Source: Bacteroidales bacterium (GTDB lineage: Bacteria > Bacteroidota > Bacteroidia > Bacteroidales > JAAUTT01). From it: a stretch of DNA of 10,248 nt. The translations under genes were made by a program, and so were the position numbers. Positions within the stretch are counted from its first letter, which is position 1. Each line of letters begins with the position of its first letter. The notes beneath the pieces were generated by a model. That model had not been told where the DNA came from. It saw only the letters and a program-made list of their open reading frames with translations, and made no database searches. The stretch covers positions 1-10,248 of the forward strand of contig JAAUTT010000083.1 in the NCBI GenBank assembly GCA_012031335.1, read 5' to 3'. This document shows positions 1-8,514 of this stretch, in pieces.

Positions 1-317
1 GGTGCTTTCCGGAGTTTAAAAGACCCACAGGTTTTATGGGTTGGAATTAGTTCCGGTAAAACACTCGGTTTGATGTATAGCGAAATACAGGATTTGATTG
101 AACATGCGGGTTTTATATTGGATCCCCGACGTTTTAAACCGCATCTTACAATAGGACGGGTAAAAAAATGTTCATCCGAAAATAATCTGATTGAAACTGT
201 AGAGAAATATACAGGAATTATATGCGAGACTGTTTGTGCAGATACCATTGATTTTTTGAAAGTATTCTACACCCATCAGGACCAGTATACAGAATGTCAT
301 TCAATCCTGTCGTTTAA
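1..317 (+). CDS. thpR: RNA 2',3'-cyclic phosphodiesterase (LigT/ThpR-like), 3' part, frameshifted near its end
   Basis: This is the C-terminal part of a 2H-phosphoesterase, a family that opens 2',3'-cyclic phosphates on RNA ends. The frame is open from base 1, so the start and the first H-x-T motif lie outside the window. Visible are a strand reading LWVGI (about 37-51), the segment ending GF then RFKPHLTIGRV, and the second catalytic H-x-T, with His at 142-144 and Thr at 148-150. The uninterrupted frame runs to 378, but its last third does not resemble the family. If one T is restored in the T run at 252-257, the frame becomes ESILHPSGPVYR, the usual end of this family (S-x-L-x-P-x-GP-x-Y), and stops at 315-317. 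That end clears the convergent gene at 328. The fold is clear; in vivo substrates are not known from sequence. A second indel in the last ten codons cannot be excluded. Confidence 0.8.
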
Positions 318-327
318 AATAGTTGTA

Positions 328-1738
328 TCAAATGCCTTTTCCCTTCAGAACTGTTTTATGGTCCGGAATAAAATCTGAAGATCTACATAAAAGGACATAT
401 TTTCGGTATAAACCAGGTCGTAACGCATCCTTTTTATCATTTCCGAGGTATTTTCTGCATATCCGTATTTTACTTGTCCCCACGATGTGATACCTGGTTT
501 AACCAGATGAAGCTTTGCATATTGAGGAGCCACCTGAATTATCTGATCGATAAAAAACTTTCGTTCCGGGCGGGGACCTACCAGTGACATATCTCCTTTT
601 AAAACATTAATAAAAATTTTGGTATTTCATCCAATCGTCGTTTACGCATAAATTTCCCTACCGGAGTAATCCTCTTGTCGCTACGGGTAGCCAGTTGCGG
701 TCCATCTGGTTCAGAATCCTGATACATCGACCTGAATTTGAGTATCCTGAAGGGCCTTCCGTTTTTACCAACCCTTTCATGACTGTAAATGACGGGTCCC
801 TGCGATGTCATTTTAACAGCCAGGGCAAGAAATATAATCAGGGGTGATAACAGCATAATCGCAAAAAACGAAACGAAAATATCGAACAAAGTTTTTAAGC
901 TTTGTTGCCATCCCCTGAGTAAATCTTTCGAAAGCAGTAACAACGGGGAATTGAAAATCTCTGACGATTTTACCGGTATCTTAATCAAAGGGTACAATTC
1001 GGTTGATATTCTGATATAAACATCTTCCCGGAACAGTCTCATAAGCAAACTTTCAATCAACTCCCCTTTGTCCGGATCAGTTAAAATAAAACCTCTTCAA
1101 TTTCATGTTTACTTAATATATCTTCCAGATGTTCAAGATATTCAACCGGATAATTCAATTGAAATCCTTGGATTGTTCCAGGTTTGGATCAATACCGTAA
1201 ATTATCCGAAAATGCCCTTCAGTTATCCAGGACTGGTGTTTATTAATAAAATCAAGTTGCTTTTCTTTTTCTCCAATAACCAGAACGCGGAAAGCATCCT
1301 TACCTGTTTTAAATTTCCGGTCTTTTAAGCTTAAAATTATTGAGCGAAACAGGAAGGTAAAGGTAAACTGTATCAAAAACAGCACCAGGAAGGATGTGTA
1401 ATAATTCAGGTAGGATATAACCGTATCGTCCAGTATAAGTGCAAAAAAGATAATAAAAGTGCCAAGGAGATTGACAATTAAAAGTTGAAGAAAGTTGGAC
1501 AATGAGCTTTTTCTGCGGATGTCAGAATAAGAACCGGTAGCATAATAAAGGACAAACCAGGATAGCGGAATAATAAACAGACCAAGGAAGAATTTTAAGT
1601 CTGGCTCCAGGGGAACCTGAATACCATATTTAATTGTTTCAACAAATAGTTTACGGTAAATAAAAAAAAGGCTCCAGGCAAAACCTGAAGCAATGAGATC
1701 GGAAAGAATAAAAAGATGCGGTAATTATCTCTTTTCAT
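328..1738 (-). CDS. Exopolysaccharide biosynthesis polyprenyl glycosylphosphotransferase (WcaJ/EpsL type), about 471 aa, split by about five indels
   Basis: A membrane enzyme that moves a sugar-1-phosphate from a nucleotide sugar to undecaprenyl phosphate, the first step of a surface glycan. The rebuilt protein has four hydrophobic segments (about 8-30, 48-68, 82-103, 111-136), a CoA-binding-like domain starting RVLVIGE near 151, and a bacterial sugar transferase domain from about 282 to the end. The last holds a fifth hydrophobic stretch, GPVIYSHERVGKNG, ILKFRSM, RRLDEIPK (Asp-Glu pair near 371-372), GDMSLVGPRPE and KPGITSWGQVKYGY. The frame breaks near 1699, 1157, 1084, 608 and 349. Most breaks are repaired by one T in the coding strand, giving FFSDL, KDFQLNYP and VLFLTD. 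Near 349 one A gives the usual ending IKTVLKGKGI, with a stop at 328-330. The break near 608 is ambiguous (one base short or two extra). The start at 1738 (MKRDNYRIF) lies 24 bp after the upstream gene's stop, so co-transcription is likely. Sugar specificity cannot be read from sequence. Confidence 0.88.
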
Positions 1739-1762
1739 AATTCCAGCCTTATCAGGTTCGGA

Positions 1763-2649
1763 CTAGTTCTGGGCATTAACAGCATAATGTCTTATAACTT
1801 TAGCTCTTATCGTATGAGCAATTTCCAGAGCCTGAAACATCATATCGTGCTGGTTTGAGTTTGAAAAAGGATTGTGAATTCGTGTATAAAAATGAGCTAA
1901 TTCGAGCGATATGGAATCTTCCAACATTTTACCCTGATTGTCCTGAGTAAGCGCAATTGAAGTTCTGGAAATGCCATCATTACTATATAGTTCAAGGTTG
2001 AGTTTATTTTCTTTCTCTCCTTGTGTAATAAGCAAGTTTGCAATATTTCCGTTATCCAACTCAATCCGTGCTGATAGTAAATCGGGGTTTAACCCCTTGC
2101 AATCCCAAGAATTAATGGAAATTCTTTTGGCCGTTCCACGCATAAGTGAAAGGAGAACAGCTGAGTCTTGCAGAAGTACCTCCAGATAACGGTATTGTTA
2201 CATAAGCCGGGTTCGCAATTGCAACTATGTTTTAATTCAGCTAAATAGCCTGTTTTGTTTATAAAGCCCGAAATGTAAGGATTGTAATTGAACCCACCTG
2301 CAATTTGAAAAATAACTCTTGATTCTTCCGAAAGTTTTCGGAGATATTGAATTTCGTCCAATCCGGCCAGAAATGGGTTGGTAACCAGCACATGTTTGAA
2401 ATTTTTCAGTGCTTTGGTTGTAATATTCAGAAAATCAGGCGAAAAATCGGTTATTATTAAAACATCAGCATATTTGAAGAGCGCTTCAGCGGTTGGATAT
2501 GCAATTTGTCCGAAATTGGCTGCGAAAGTTTTGGCCTTGTCGTAATCGGGTGAAAAACATCCGGTTAGTTCAAAACTGTCGGAGTTTTTGAGAATAGTAG
2601 CGTAAAAATTTGCAGTTTCGGAGGTTCCAAGAATTCCTGTTTTTATCAT
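1763..2649 (-). CDS. Gfo/Idh/MocA-family Rossmann protein, about 295 aa, one frameshift, noncanonical active site
   Basis: The N-terminal half (2649 down to about 2200) is a nucleotide-binding Rossmann domain: GILGTSETANF at residues 5-15, then a predicted beta-alpha series with YADVLIIT near 60-67 and IAGGFNYNPYI near 116-126. Relatives are NAD(P)-dependent sugar or cyclitol dehydrogenases. The usual E-K-P motif, whose Lys helps catalysis, reads T-N-P here (about 90-92), so classical dehydrogenase activity is doubtful. The C-terminal half (about 2195 to 1763) continues in another frame as LLSLMRGTAKRISINSW, which fits the family's C-terminal domain. One missing base near 2197 joins the halves. 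I place the start at 2649 (MIKTGILG) because it begins right at the first strand and the nine extra upstream codons overlap a promoter-like element. At 295 aa it is short for the family (usually 330-350). It sits directly before the glycosylphosphotransferase, so a role in surface glycan synthesis is likely; the substrate is unknown. Confidence 0.75.
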
Positions 2650-2669
2650 AAACAAGTAATTAAGCGCTA

Positions 2670-2677
2670 CAAACATA
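2670..2677 (-). promoter_or_regulatory. Candidate -7 element of a Bacteroidota promoter for the Gfo/Idh-glycosyltransferase unit
   Basis: Read on the minus strand the bases are TATGTTTG, an exact match to the Bacteroidota -7 consensus TAnnTTTG. It lies 20 bp before the chosen start at 2649, which would leave a short leader. I see no good -33 TTTG at the usual spacing, so the call is tentative. Confidence 0.35.
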
Positions 2678-2741
2678 GCTTTTTTGATGCAACTGTTCGT
2701 AAATTGTTGAAATACTTATTAACTGGTATTGTTCATAAAGT

Positions 2742-2749
2742 TAAATTTG
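2742..2749 (+). promoter_or_regulatory. Candidate -7 element of a Bacteroidota promoter for pcm and the metallo-hydrolase
   Basis: The bases TAAATTTG match TAnnTTTG exactly and lie 25 bp before the pcm start at 2775. A -33 TTTG at normal spacing is not apparent. With the element at 2670-2677 it makes the 125-bp gap look like a divergent promoter region. Confidence 0.35.
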
Positions 2750-2774
2750 CACTCGTAAAAACTGATTCACTTCG

Positions 2775-3426
2775 ATGAGCAATAACGATACATACAGGCA
2801 TAAGGGTTTGAGATTAAAACTGATTCAGGAATTAGCCCAGAAGGGAATCACCGACCAGGATGTATTAAATGCAATGATAAAGGTTCCAAGGCATTTGTTT
2901 ATGGAAAGCGGTTTTGTGACTTTTGCGTATCGCGATCAGGCTTTTCCGATCGGGGCAGGTCAAACTATTTCACAACCTTATACCGTTGCATTTCAAACTC
3001 AGTTATTACAGGTGAAAAAGCTGGATAAGGTGCTGGAAGTAGGAACCGGTTCGGGATATCAACAGCTGTTTTATTAGAGATGGGCGCCAGTGTTTTTACA
3101 ATCGAAAGACAAAGAGATTTGTTTCTGTCATCGCAAAAATTATTGACAACTCTAGGCTATAAGCCTCATTTTTTCTTTGGGGATGGATATGAAGGTCAGC
3201 CGGCATATAGTCCATACGATAAAATAATTGTAACAGCAGCAGCTCCCGAAGTGCCTGAGAAATTGCTGCAGCAACTTAAACCAAGGGGGCAAACTCGTTA
3301 TAACCGGTGGGTGAATCTCAATCGCAACGAATGATACTGGTTGAAAAAACAAGTGAAGACACTTATAATAAAACTGAACATGGGGCATTTGTATTTGTTC
3401 CCCTTTTAAAAGGAAAAAATTTCTAA
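2775..3426 (+). CDS. pcm: Protein-L-isoaspartate O-methyltransferase, about 216 aa, split by indels
   Basis: An S-adenosylmethionine-dependent repair enzyme that methylates isoaspartyl residues in aged proteins so that they can revert to aspartate. The rebuilt protein has the family's usual length. It shows the N-terminal helical part with VPRHLFM near 37-43, the signature FPIGAGQTISQPYTVA at about 57-72, the SAM-binding motif I VLEVGTGSGYQTA near 86-98, ERQRDL near 111-116, and YDKIIVTAAAPEVP near 148-161. The first frame ends at 3077 because one A is missing near 3062 (GYQQLFY instead of GYQTAVLLEM). The second frame runs off at about 3290-3315, where the expected PGGKLVIPVGES is disturbed by one or more indels. 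A third frame carries the end, MILVEKTSEDTYN to LKGKNF, stopping at 3424-3426. The stop is one base before the next start, so the two genes are probably one transcript. There is no clear Shine-Dalgarno site, as is common in this phylum. Confidence 0.9.
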
Positions 3427-3427
3427 G

Positions 3428-4078
3428 ATGATTAAAATAAAAACGCTTGTATTTAACCCCTTTCAGGAAAATACATATCTGCTCTCCGACGAAACTAACG
3501 AATGTATCATTGTGGATGCCGGTTGTTATGGGCCAAAGGAGTTCGATTTACTGATAAATTATATTGAAAAGAACCAGCTTAACCCCGTCAGGCTTGTGAA
3601 TACTCATTGTCATGTGGATCACATTCTTGGTATCGGAGAGTTGATGCAAAAATACAATATACCATTCGAGGCAAATAAAGAAGAAGATCCTATTATAGCC
3701 GATGCTGTAAATCATGGTAAAGTCTTTGGCTTTGTTCTCGATCAGCCTCCTTTCCCAACTCATTACATTAAAGAAGGTGATGAAATTAAATTCGGAAACT
3801 CCCTTCTAAAAGTTCTCGAAGTTCCCGGTCATTCACGCGGTCATATTGCTTTACACAGCGAAGCAGAGAATTTTGTAGTTGTGGGTGATGTGCTTTTCCG
3901 AGGTAGTATTGGGAGAACCGATTTGCCTGGTGGCGATTACGACCAGCTTATCAACAGCATTTATAAAAAACTGCTGGTGCTGGATCGTTCTACTGTTGTT
4001 TATCCTGGCCACGGACCGTCCACAACCATTGGACAGGAAATAATGACCAATCCTTTTCTTTCCCAATTGGGAATTTGA
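3428..4078 (+). CDS. MBL-fold metallo-hydrolase, glyoxalase II/YcbL-like, 216 aa
   Basis: An intact metallo-beta-lactamase-fold hydrolase with a full set of metal ligands. It has the H-x-H-x-D-H motif as THCHVDH (His60, His62, Asp64, His65), His135 in VPGHSRGH, Asp154 in VVGDVLF and His195 in VYPGHG. The segment GSIGRTDLPGGD (about 159-170) is typical of the short YcbL-like subgroup related to hydroxyacylglutathione hydrolase. That group lacks the long C-terminal glutathione-binding domain of true GloB, and this protein is also too short to carry it. A thioester or other small acyl compound is the likely substrate class, but the physiological one is not known. It follows pcm by one base (TAA-G-ATG) and is probably translated from the same mRNA. 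Its frame is unbroken, unlike the genes on either side. Confidence 0.92.
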   Translation: MIKIKTLVFNPFQENTYLLSDETNECIIVDAGCYGPKEFDLLINYIEKNQLNPVRLVNTHCHVDHILGIGELMQKYNIPFEANKEEDPIIADAVNHGKVFGFVLDQPPFPTHYIKEGDEIKFGNSLLKVLEVPGHSRGHIALHSEAENFVVVGDVLFRGSIGRTDLPGGDYDQLINSIYKKLLVLDRSTVVYPGHGPSTTIGQEIMTNPFLSQLGI

Positions 4079-4183
4079 TGGATTAAAATTACAAGGGTGA
4101 AATTTATCATATAAAATACTATTGGTTTTCCAATACTTTGTACCATATTTTATCTAACCAGAAGATTTTCAGAAATACATTTT

Positions 4184-7053
4184 ATGCATACAGGTGAATT
4201 CTTATACAGGCATATTGGCCCAAGGAAAAGTGATATTAGTACCATGGTAAAAACCATTGGAGTTAGTTCTTTAGACGAATTAATTGACCGGGTTGTCCCG
4301 GGGAATATCAGGTTACAAAAACTATGAATCTCCCCGAGGCCTTAACGGAACATGAATATTTAAATAAACTTAGAGTTGTAGCAGGGAAGAATAAAGTTTA
4401 CCGGACATACATTGGTCAGGGTTATTATAATACCATTTTCCTTCGGTGATTAAACGTAATATACTGGAAAATCCAAGCTGGTATACATCATATACTCCAT
4501 ATCAGGCAGAGATTTCGCAGGGCCGGCTCGAAGCATTGTTGAACTTTCAAACCATGGTAACAGAGCTAACCGCCATGCCACTGGCAAATGCTTCCTTGCT
4601 CGACGAAGCAACGGCAGCCTCCGAAGCTATGATAATGCTCTTCAATAGCCGCAGCCGCGATCAGGTTAAAGCCAATGCGAGAACGTTTGTGGCAGATAAA
4701 AAAATATTTCCCCAAACACTTGATGTGCTTAAAACCCGCTCGCAGCCTTTGGGTATTGAACTTATTGTGACTGATGTACACACGGCTGCTTTCCCGGAAG
4801 GGACTTTTGGTGTAATGGTACAATATCCTGATATGAACGGAGAAGTAAACGATTTCAGCAAAATAACGGAAGCATGTCATTCGCGCCAAATAAAAGTAAT
4901 AGTAGCTGCCGATCTCTTAAGCCTGGTTCTTCTTACTCCGCCGGGTGAATGGGGAGCAGATGTGGTAGTCGGTACCACCCAGCGTTTCGGTATTCCGATG
5001 GGTTTTGGCGGACCACATGCAGCTTATTTTGCCACACGCGAAGAGTTTAAAAGAAATATGCCCGGCCGGATCATTGGCATTTCCATGGATTCCCAAAAGA
5101 AAAGAGCATTACGAATGGCGTTGCAGACTAGGGAACAGCATATTAAGCGCGAAAGGGCCACTTCCAATATTTGCACTGCCCAGGCATTGCTTGCAACCAT
5201 GGCAGGAATGTACGCTGTTTATCACGGAGCAGATGGGCTGAAGAATATCGCAAAAAAAATATTCTCGCTTACTGGTTTGTTGAATAAAGCTTTGAAAGAA
5301 ATTGGCTATGGGCAGTTAAATCATCATTATTTCGATACTTTAATGGTTGAGGCGATTTCTGTTCCGCAGGTAGATAAAATCAGGGCATTGGCTCTACGAA
5401 CGCGAAATAAATTTTCATTATTCATGTGAAATAGAATATTGGGATAAGTCTGGATGAAACAACAACGTTAAGATATTCAGATATAGCCAGATATTTTGCC
5501 TGAGGCTAGCCTCAGCAAAATCCCCGGTAATTTCGGGTCCTCTTTCCGAAGCTGAGCTTGATAAGGCATTTAAACGTACATCATGTTTTCTTACACAGGA
5601 AATTTTTAATAAGCATCGTAGCGAAACCGAAATGATGCGATATATCAAAATGCTTGAGCGCAAAGATATTTCACTTACGCATTCGATGATTTCGCTTGGC
5701 TCATGTACCATGAAACTGAATGCCGCAACTGAGATGTTGCCATTGAGCTGGCCCGAGCTTGCAAACATTCATCCTTTTGTACCTGCCGATCAGGCTGAGG
5801 GTTATTATCAGCTTTTCAAAGAACTGGAGGATTATTTAAAAGAAGTTACTGGTTTTGAGGCTGTATCGTTTCAGCCTAATTCAGGAGCCGCAGGCGAATA
5901 CGCAGGATTGCTGATGATGCGCGAATACCACATCCGTAATAATCAAGCACAACGGAACCTTGTACTTATTCCTTCGTCGGCGCATGGAACAAATCCTGCC
6001 AGTGCAGCTATGGCCGGTTTTAATATTATGGTTGTGGATTGCGATAATAACGGTAATATTAAACTGGATCATCTTAAAACCCTGGCTGAACAAAATAAAG
6101 ATACTTTAGGCGGGTTTATGGTTACCTATCCATCTACCCATGGTGTTTTTGAAGGGAAAATAAAAGAAATGGCCGAAATAATTCATGATAACGGTGGCTT
6201 GGTTTACATGGACGGCGCAAACATGAATGCTCAGGTTGGGCTTACAAATCCGGCAACCATTGGTGCGGATGTTTGTCATCTGAACCTTCATAAAACTTTT
6301 GCTATTCCGCATGGAGGGGGAGGTCCCGGAGTAGGTCCGGTTGCTGTAAATAGTAAACTGGCAGACTTGCTTCCGTCGCATTCGATTATTAAAACTGGTG
6401 GTAATAATGGTATTCCGGCGGTTTCAGCTGCTCCTTTCGGAAGTGCAAGTGTTTTGGTTATTTCGCATGCATACTGCACTATGCTTGGAAGTGAAGGTTT
6501 AACCATGGCTACAAAAATTGCCATTCTCAATGCAAATTATCTTGCTTCTAAGTTAAATAACTATTTCCCTGTTTTATACAAAGGTGAAACTAATTTTGTG
6601 GCTCACGAAATGATTCTTGATTGTCGTCCTTTAAAAGCCTTATCAGATATTACCGAAGCTGATATAGCAAAAAGATTGATGGATTACGGATTTCATGCAC
6701 CAACTTTGTCATTTCCCGTTCATGGTACCTTGATGATCGAACCTACCGAAAGCGAATCACTCGAAGAATTGGATCGTTTTGCAGAGGCAATCGTTTCAAT
6801 TCATGAAGAAATAGGTAAAGTAATCTCAGGAGAGTCTGATAAATCTGATAATCCTTTGAAGCATGCTCCTCACACCCAGGAAGTGGTTATTTCCGATTCA
6901 TGGAATCATACCTATGACCGGGAAACGGCTGCATTTCCATTGTCGTGGATAAGAAGTAATAAATTCTGGCCATCAGTTTCAAGGGTTGATGATGCATTTG
7001 GAGACCGTAATCTTGTTTGTACTTGTGAACCTGTTGAAAATTACAGAAATTAG
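4184..7053 (+). CDS. gcvP: Glycine dehydrogenase (aminomethyl-transferring), P-protein of the glycine cleavage system, about 957 aa, split by at least five indels
   Basis: A PLP enzyme that decarboxylates glycine and passes the aminomethyl group to lipoylated GcvH, feeding one-carbon units to tetrahydrofolate. The start at 4184 gives a short lead to the conserved RHIGPR motif and [11 protein letters not shown]. The N-terminal half holds [39 protein letters not shown] and GGPHAAYFA. The C-terminal half holds [16 protein letters not shown], the [10 protein letters not shown] motif and [16 protein letters not shown], whose Lys (codon 6292-6294) is the expected PLP Schiff-base residue. It ends with [18 protein letters not shown], as in full-length relatives. 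The frame breaks near 4314 and 4440 (each one base missing), then near 5403, 5435 and 5505. From about 5632 to the stop it is intact. Both homologous halves lie in one reconstructed span without an internal stop-start junction, so this is the fused type, not gcvPA/gcvPB. No gcvT or gcvH is in the window. An intrinsic terminator follows. Confidence 0.95.
5500..5515. repeat. 16-bp perfect palindrome inside gcvP
   Basis: The sequence CTGAGGCTAGCCTCAG equals its own reverse complement and has no spacer. It lies at the boundary between the two halves of gcvP, at a point where the reading frame must change. It may be genuine coding sequence that favours sequencing error, or an error product. I assign no regulatory role. 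Confidence 0.8.
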
Positions 7054-7078
7054 TGTACTTTTGATACCATGTTCTTTG

Positions 7079-7115
7079 ACCTGTTTCCCATAAAAACTGA
7101 GGAACAGGTTTTTTT
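7079..7115 (+). terminator. Rho-independent terminator after gcvP
   Basis: The left arm ACCTGTTTCC (7079-7088) pairs with GGAACAGGT (7101-7109) as nine pairs with one bulged T. The loop is about 12 bases, and a run of seven Ts (7109-7115) follows directly. It begins 26 bp after the gcvP stop and isolates that gene from the sigma factor downstream. Confidence 0.8.
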
Positions 7116-7165
7116 CTGCTACAATTCAAAAAAAAGTGTTAAATAACATAGTTTGTAAAGATTAC

Positions 7166-7173
7166 TATTTTTG
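7166..7173 (+). promoter_or_regulatory. Candidate -7 element upstream of the sigma factor gene
   Basis: TATTTTTG matches the Bacteroidota -7 consensus TAnnTTTG and ends 17 bp before the ATG at 7191. A TTTG at 7152-7155 is only 10 bp upstream, too close for the usual -33 spacing, so the element could belong to a non-housekeeping promoter or be chance in AT-rich DNA. If it is real, the sigma/anti-sigma pair has its own promoter after the gcvP terminator. Confidence 0.4.
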
Positions 7174-7190
7174 CCTTATCTGATTAATTG

Positions 7191-7802
7191 ATGAAAAGAA
7201 AGCAATTTACCGATCAAAATATTATTGACGGTCTTCTGACAAACAATAAGGAGGTTCTTGCATTTCTCTATGATTATAATTTTGAATCGCTAAACAGGAA
7301 AATCTCCTCGGATGGAGGAAGCCGAAAAGACTCCGAAGATGTGTTTCATGATGCCTTATTAATACTCTATTTAAAAATTAAAAAAGAAAATCTGCAGTTA
7401 ACATGTAGCATTCATACCTTTCTTCAGGCTATAGCACGTAATCTGTGGAAAAGAAAAATTGTTTCGGATATAACACGTTATACTCAAATAGATAACACAT
7501 TAGAAACCTTATCCGAAGAAGATGAAATTGAAGAGGAATATATTCAGGTAGAAAGGAGAAAACTGTATATCCGGCATTTACTGGATATGCCTGATGACTG
7601 TCAACGATTGATAAAAATGGTGGTTGCAGGCTTATCCTTGCAGGAAATTACAAAACTTATGGCATATAATTCAGTTGAATACACAAAAACAAAGCGGTTC
7701 AGGTGTAAACTTATGCTGATAAAAAAAATTATTAACGATCCATTATATAAAGAACTTAAAAATGAAAGACTTGGAACACCTGGTGAAATACCTAGATGGT
7801 GA
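7191..7802 (+). CDS. ECF-type sigma-70 family RNA polymerase sigma factor
   Basis: A small alternative sigma factor that would direct RNA polymerase to a dedicated promoter set. Region 2 covers about residues 20-90, with DSEDVFHDALLILY near 47-60 and the conserved TFLQAIARNLWKRK near 76-89. An acidic linker (SEEDEIEEE, about 109-117) follows. Region 4 covers about 125-182, with LLDMPDDCQRL and a helix-turn-helix around LSLQEITKLMAYNSVEYTKTKRFRC. ATG 7191 is preferred because an in-frame TAA lies at 7185-7187 and the only other candidate is a TTG at 7188. As given, the frame ends at 7802 and overlaps the next gene by 41 bp. Adding one A to the A run just before 7762 would end the protein at ELKK with an ATGA stop/start overlap at 7762-7765, a likelier arrangement. 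The next gene looks like its membrane-bound regulator. Confidence 0.88.
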   Translation: MKRKQFTDQNIIDGLLTNNKEVLAFLYDYNFESLNRKISSDGGSRKDSEDVFHDALLILYLKIKKENLQLTCSIHTFLQAIARNLWKRKIVSDITRYTQIDNTLETLSEEDEIEEEYIQVERRKLYIRHLLDMPDDCQRLIKMVVAGLSLQEITKLMAYNSVEYTKTKRFRCKLMLIKKIINDPLYKELKNERLGTPGEIPRW

Positions 7803-8514
7803 GCTTAGTGAAAAGGAAAAGCATGAGCTTATCGAGAAACTTAGGAATGATCCATCTTTGAGCGAAAAAGTCGATTTGATTAAGGATGTTGATGAAATAG
7901 TAGGAGATAAACATCTTTCGTCTTTTGAGGAGAGTCTGAAAGAGGTTGAAAGCGTTTATTTTAACCGTGACTTGCATAATGCATCTGTCTCATCCAGAAA
8001 GTATCTTATATTTACCAGAATTGCTGTGGTGCTTTTTGTGCTGTTATCAACAGGGGCTTATTTTTTCTTTACAGGAGAGGGTAATTCAGGCGGACAGGAT
8101 AAATTATTTGCTGCATATTACGAAAAAATGCCGGCAGATTTCACTACTCGGTCAGTTTTCCCACAGGACGATAATTTTATAAAAGCTATAAAGTATTATA
8201 ACGACAATAAATTCCGGGCCGCCATCATCGAATTTGAAAAAATTTTAAAATCCGATCCTGATAATAATTCTGTTAAACTGTTTCTAGGGCTTTGTTATAC
8301 CGAAACCAATGAATTTGAAAATGCTGCCGGTTTTTTCAAAAGTATTCTTAAACAAAAAGATCCGATATTTGAGGAGCATGCAGCATGGTACCTGTCCTTA
8401 TGTTATATTAAAACCAATAAATTTGATATGGCAAAACCAATTCTGAAGAAGCTTATCGATTCACGTTCCTTTTATATGCAAAAAGCTTCCGAATTGCAGA
8501 ATAAATTGAATTAA
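7762..8514 (+). CDS. Membrane-anchored anti-sigma-like protein with periplasmic TPR domain, 250 aa
   Basis: Residues 1-50 (HLVKYLDGELSEKEKHELIE...) resemble the cytoplasmic helical head of anti-sigma factors, which often open with a short D-G-E-L segment. There is no Cys here, so the zinc-binding form of that domain is absent. A single membrane helix spans about 81-103. Basic residues (R79, K80, R86) lie at its N-terminal end and acidic ones follow it, which predicts N-terminus inside and C-terminus in the periplasm. The segment LFAAYYEKMPADFTTRS comes next. Residues about 137-238 form three TPR-like repeats (AIKYYNDNKFRAAIIEFEKIL, LGLCYTETNEFENAAGFF, LSLCYIKTNKFDMAKPIL). The gene overlaps the sigma factor gene, implying translational coupling. 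I infer that it holds the sigma factor at the membrane and senses an envelope partner through the TPRs. The anti-sigma role rests on context and the N-terminal pattern, not on a diagnostic motif. Confidence 0.8.
   Translation: MKDLEHLVKYLDGELSEKEKHELIEKLRNDPSLSEKVDLIKDVDEIVGDKHLSSFEESLKEVESVYFNRDLHNASVSSRKYLIFTRIAVVLFVLLSTGAYFFFTGEGNSGGQDKLFAAYYEKMPADFTTRSVFPQDDNFIKAIKYYNDNKFRAAIIEFEKILKSDPDNNSVKLFLGLCYTETNEFENAAGFFKSILKQKDPIFEEHAAWYLSLCYIKTNKFDMAKPILKKLIDSRSFYMQKASELQNKLN

Noticed and set aside
789..1328. Open frames on the plus strand across the glycosylphosphotransferase gene
   Set aside because: They are antisense to recognisable domain sequence, show no family pattern of their own, and have no start context.
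2649..2676. Upstream ATG at 2676 as the start of the Gfo/Idh-like protein
   Set aside because: The nine extra residues precede the usual first beta strand and overlap a perfect -7 promoter match; 2649 fits the family start.
3152..4066. Minus-strand frames opposite pcm and the metallo-hydrolase
   Set aside because: Shadow frames of well-supported genes, with composition unlike real proteins.
4120..4135. Small hairpin (TATTGG, loop TTTT, CCAATA) after the metallo-hydrolase gene
   Set aside because: Only six mostly A-T pairs and no clean T tract after it; too weak to call a terminator in AT-rich DNA.
6106..6530. Minus-strand frames inside the 3' half of gcvP
   Set aside because: They oppose the conserved PLP-binding region of gcvP and have no recognisable domain.
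4184..7053. Split gcvPA/gcvPB gene pair, suggested by two long separate frames
   Set aside because: Conserved sequence continues through the breaks in successive frames at the length of a fused P-protein, and there is no credible second start at the junction.
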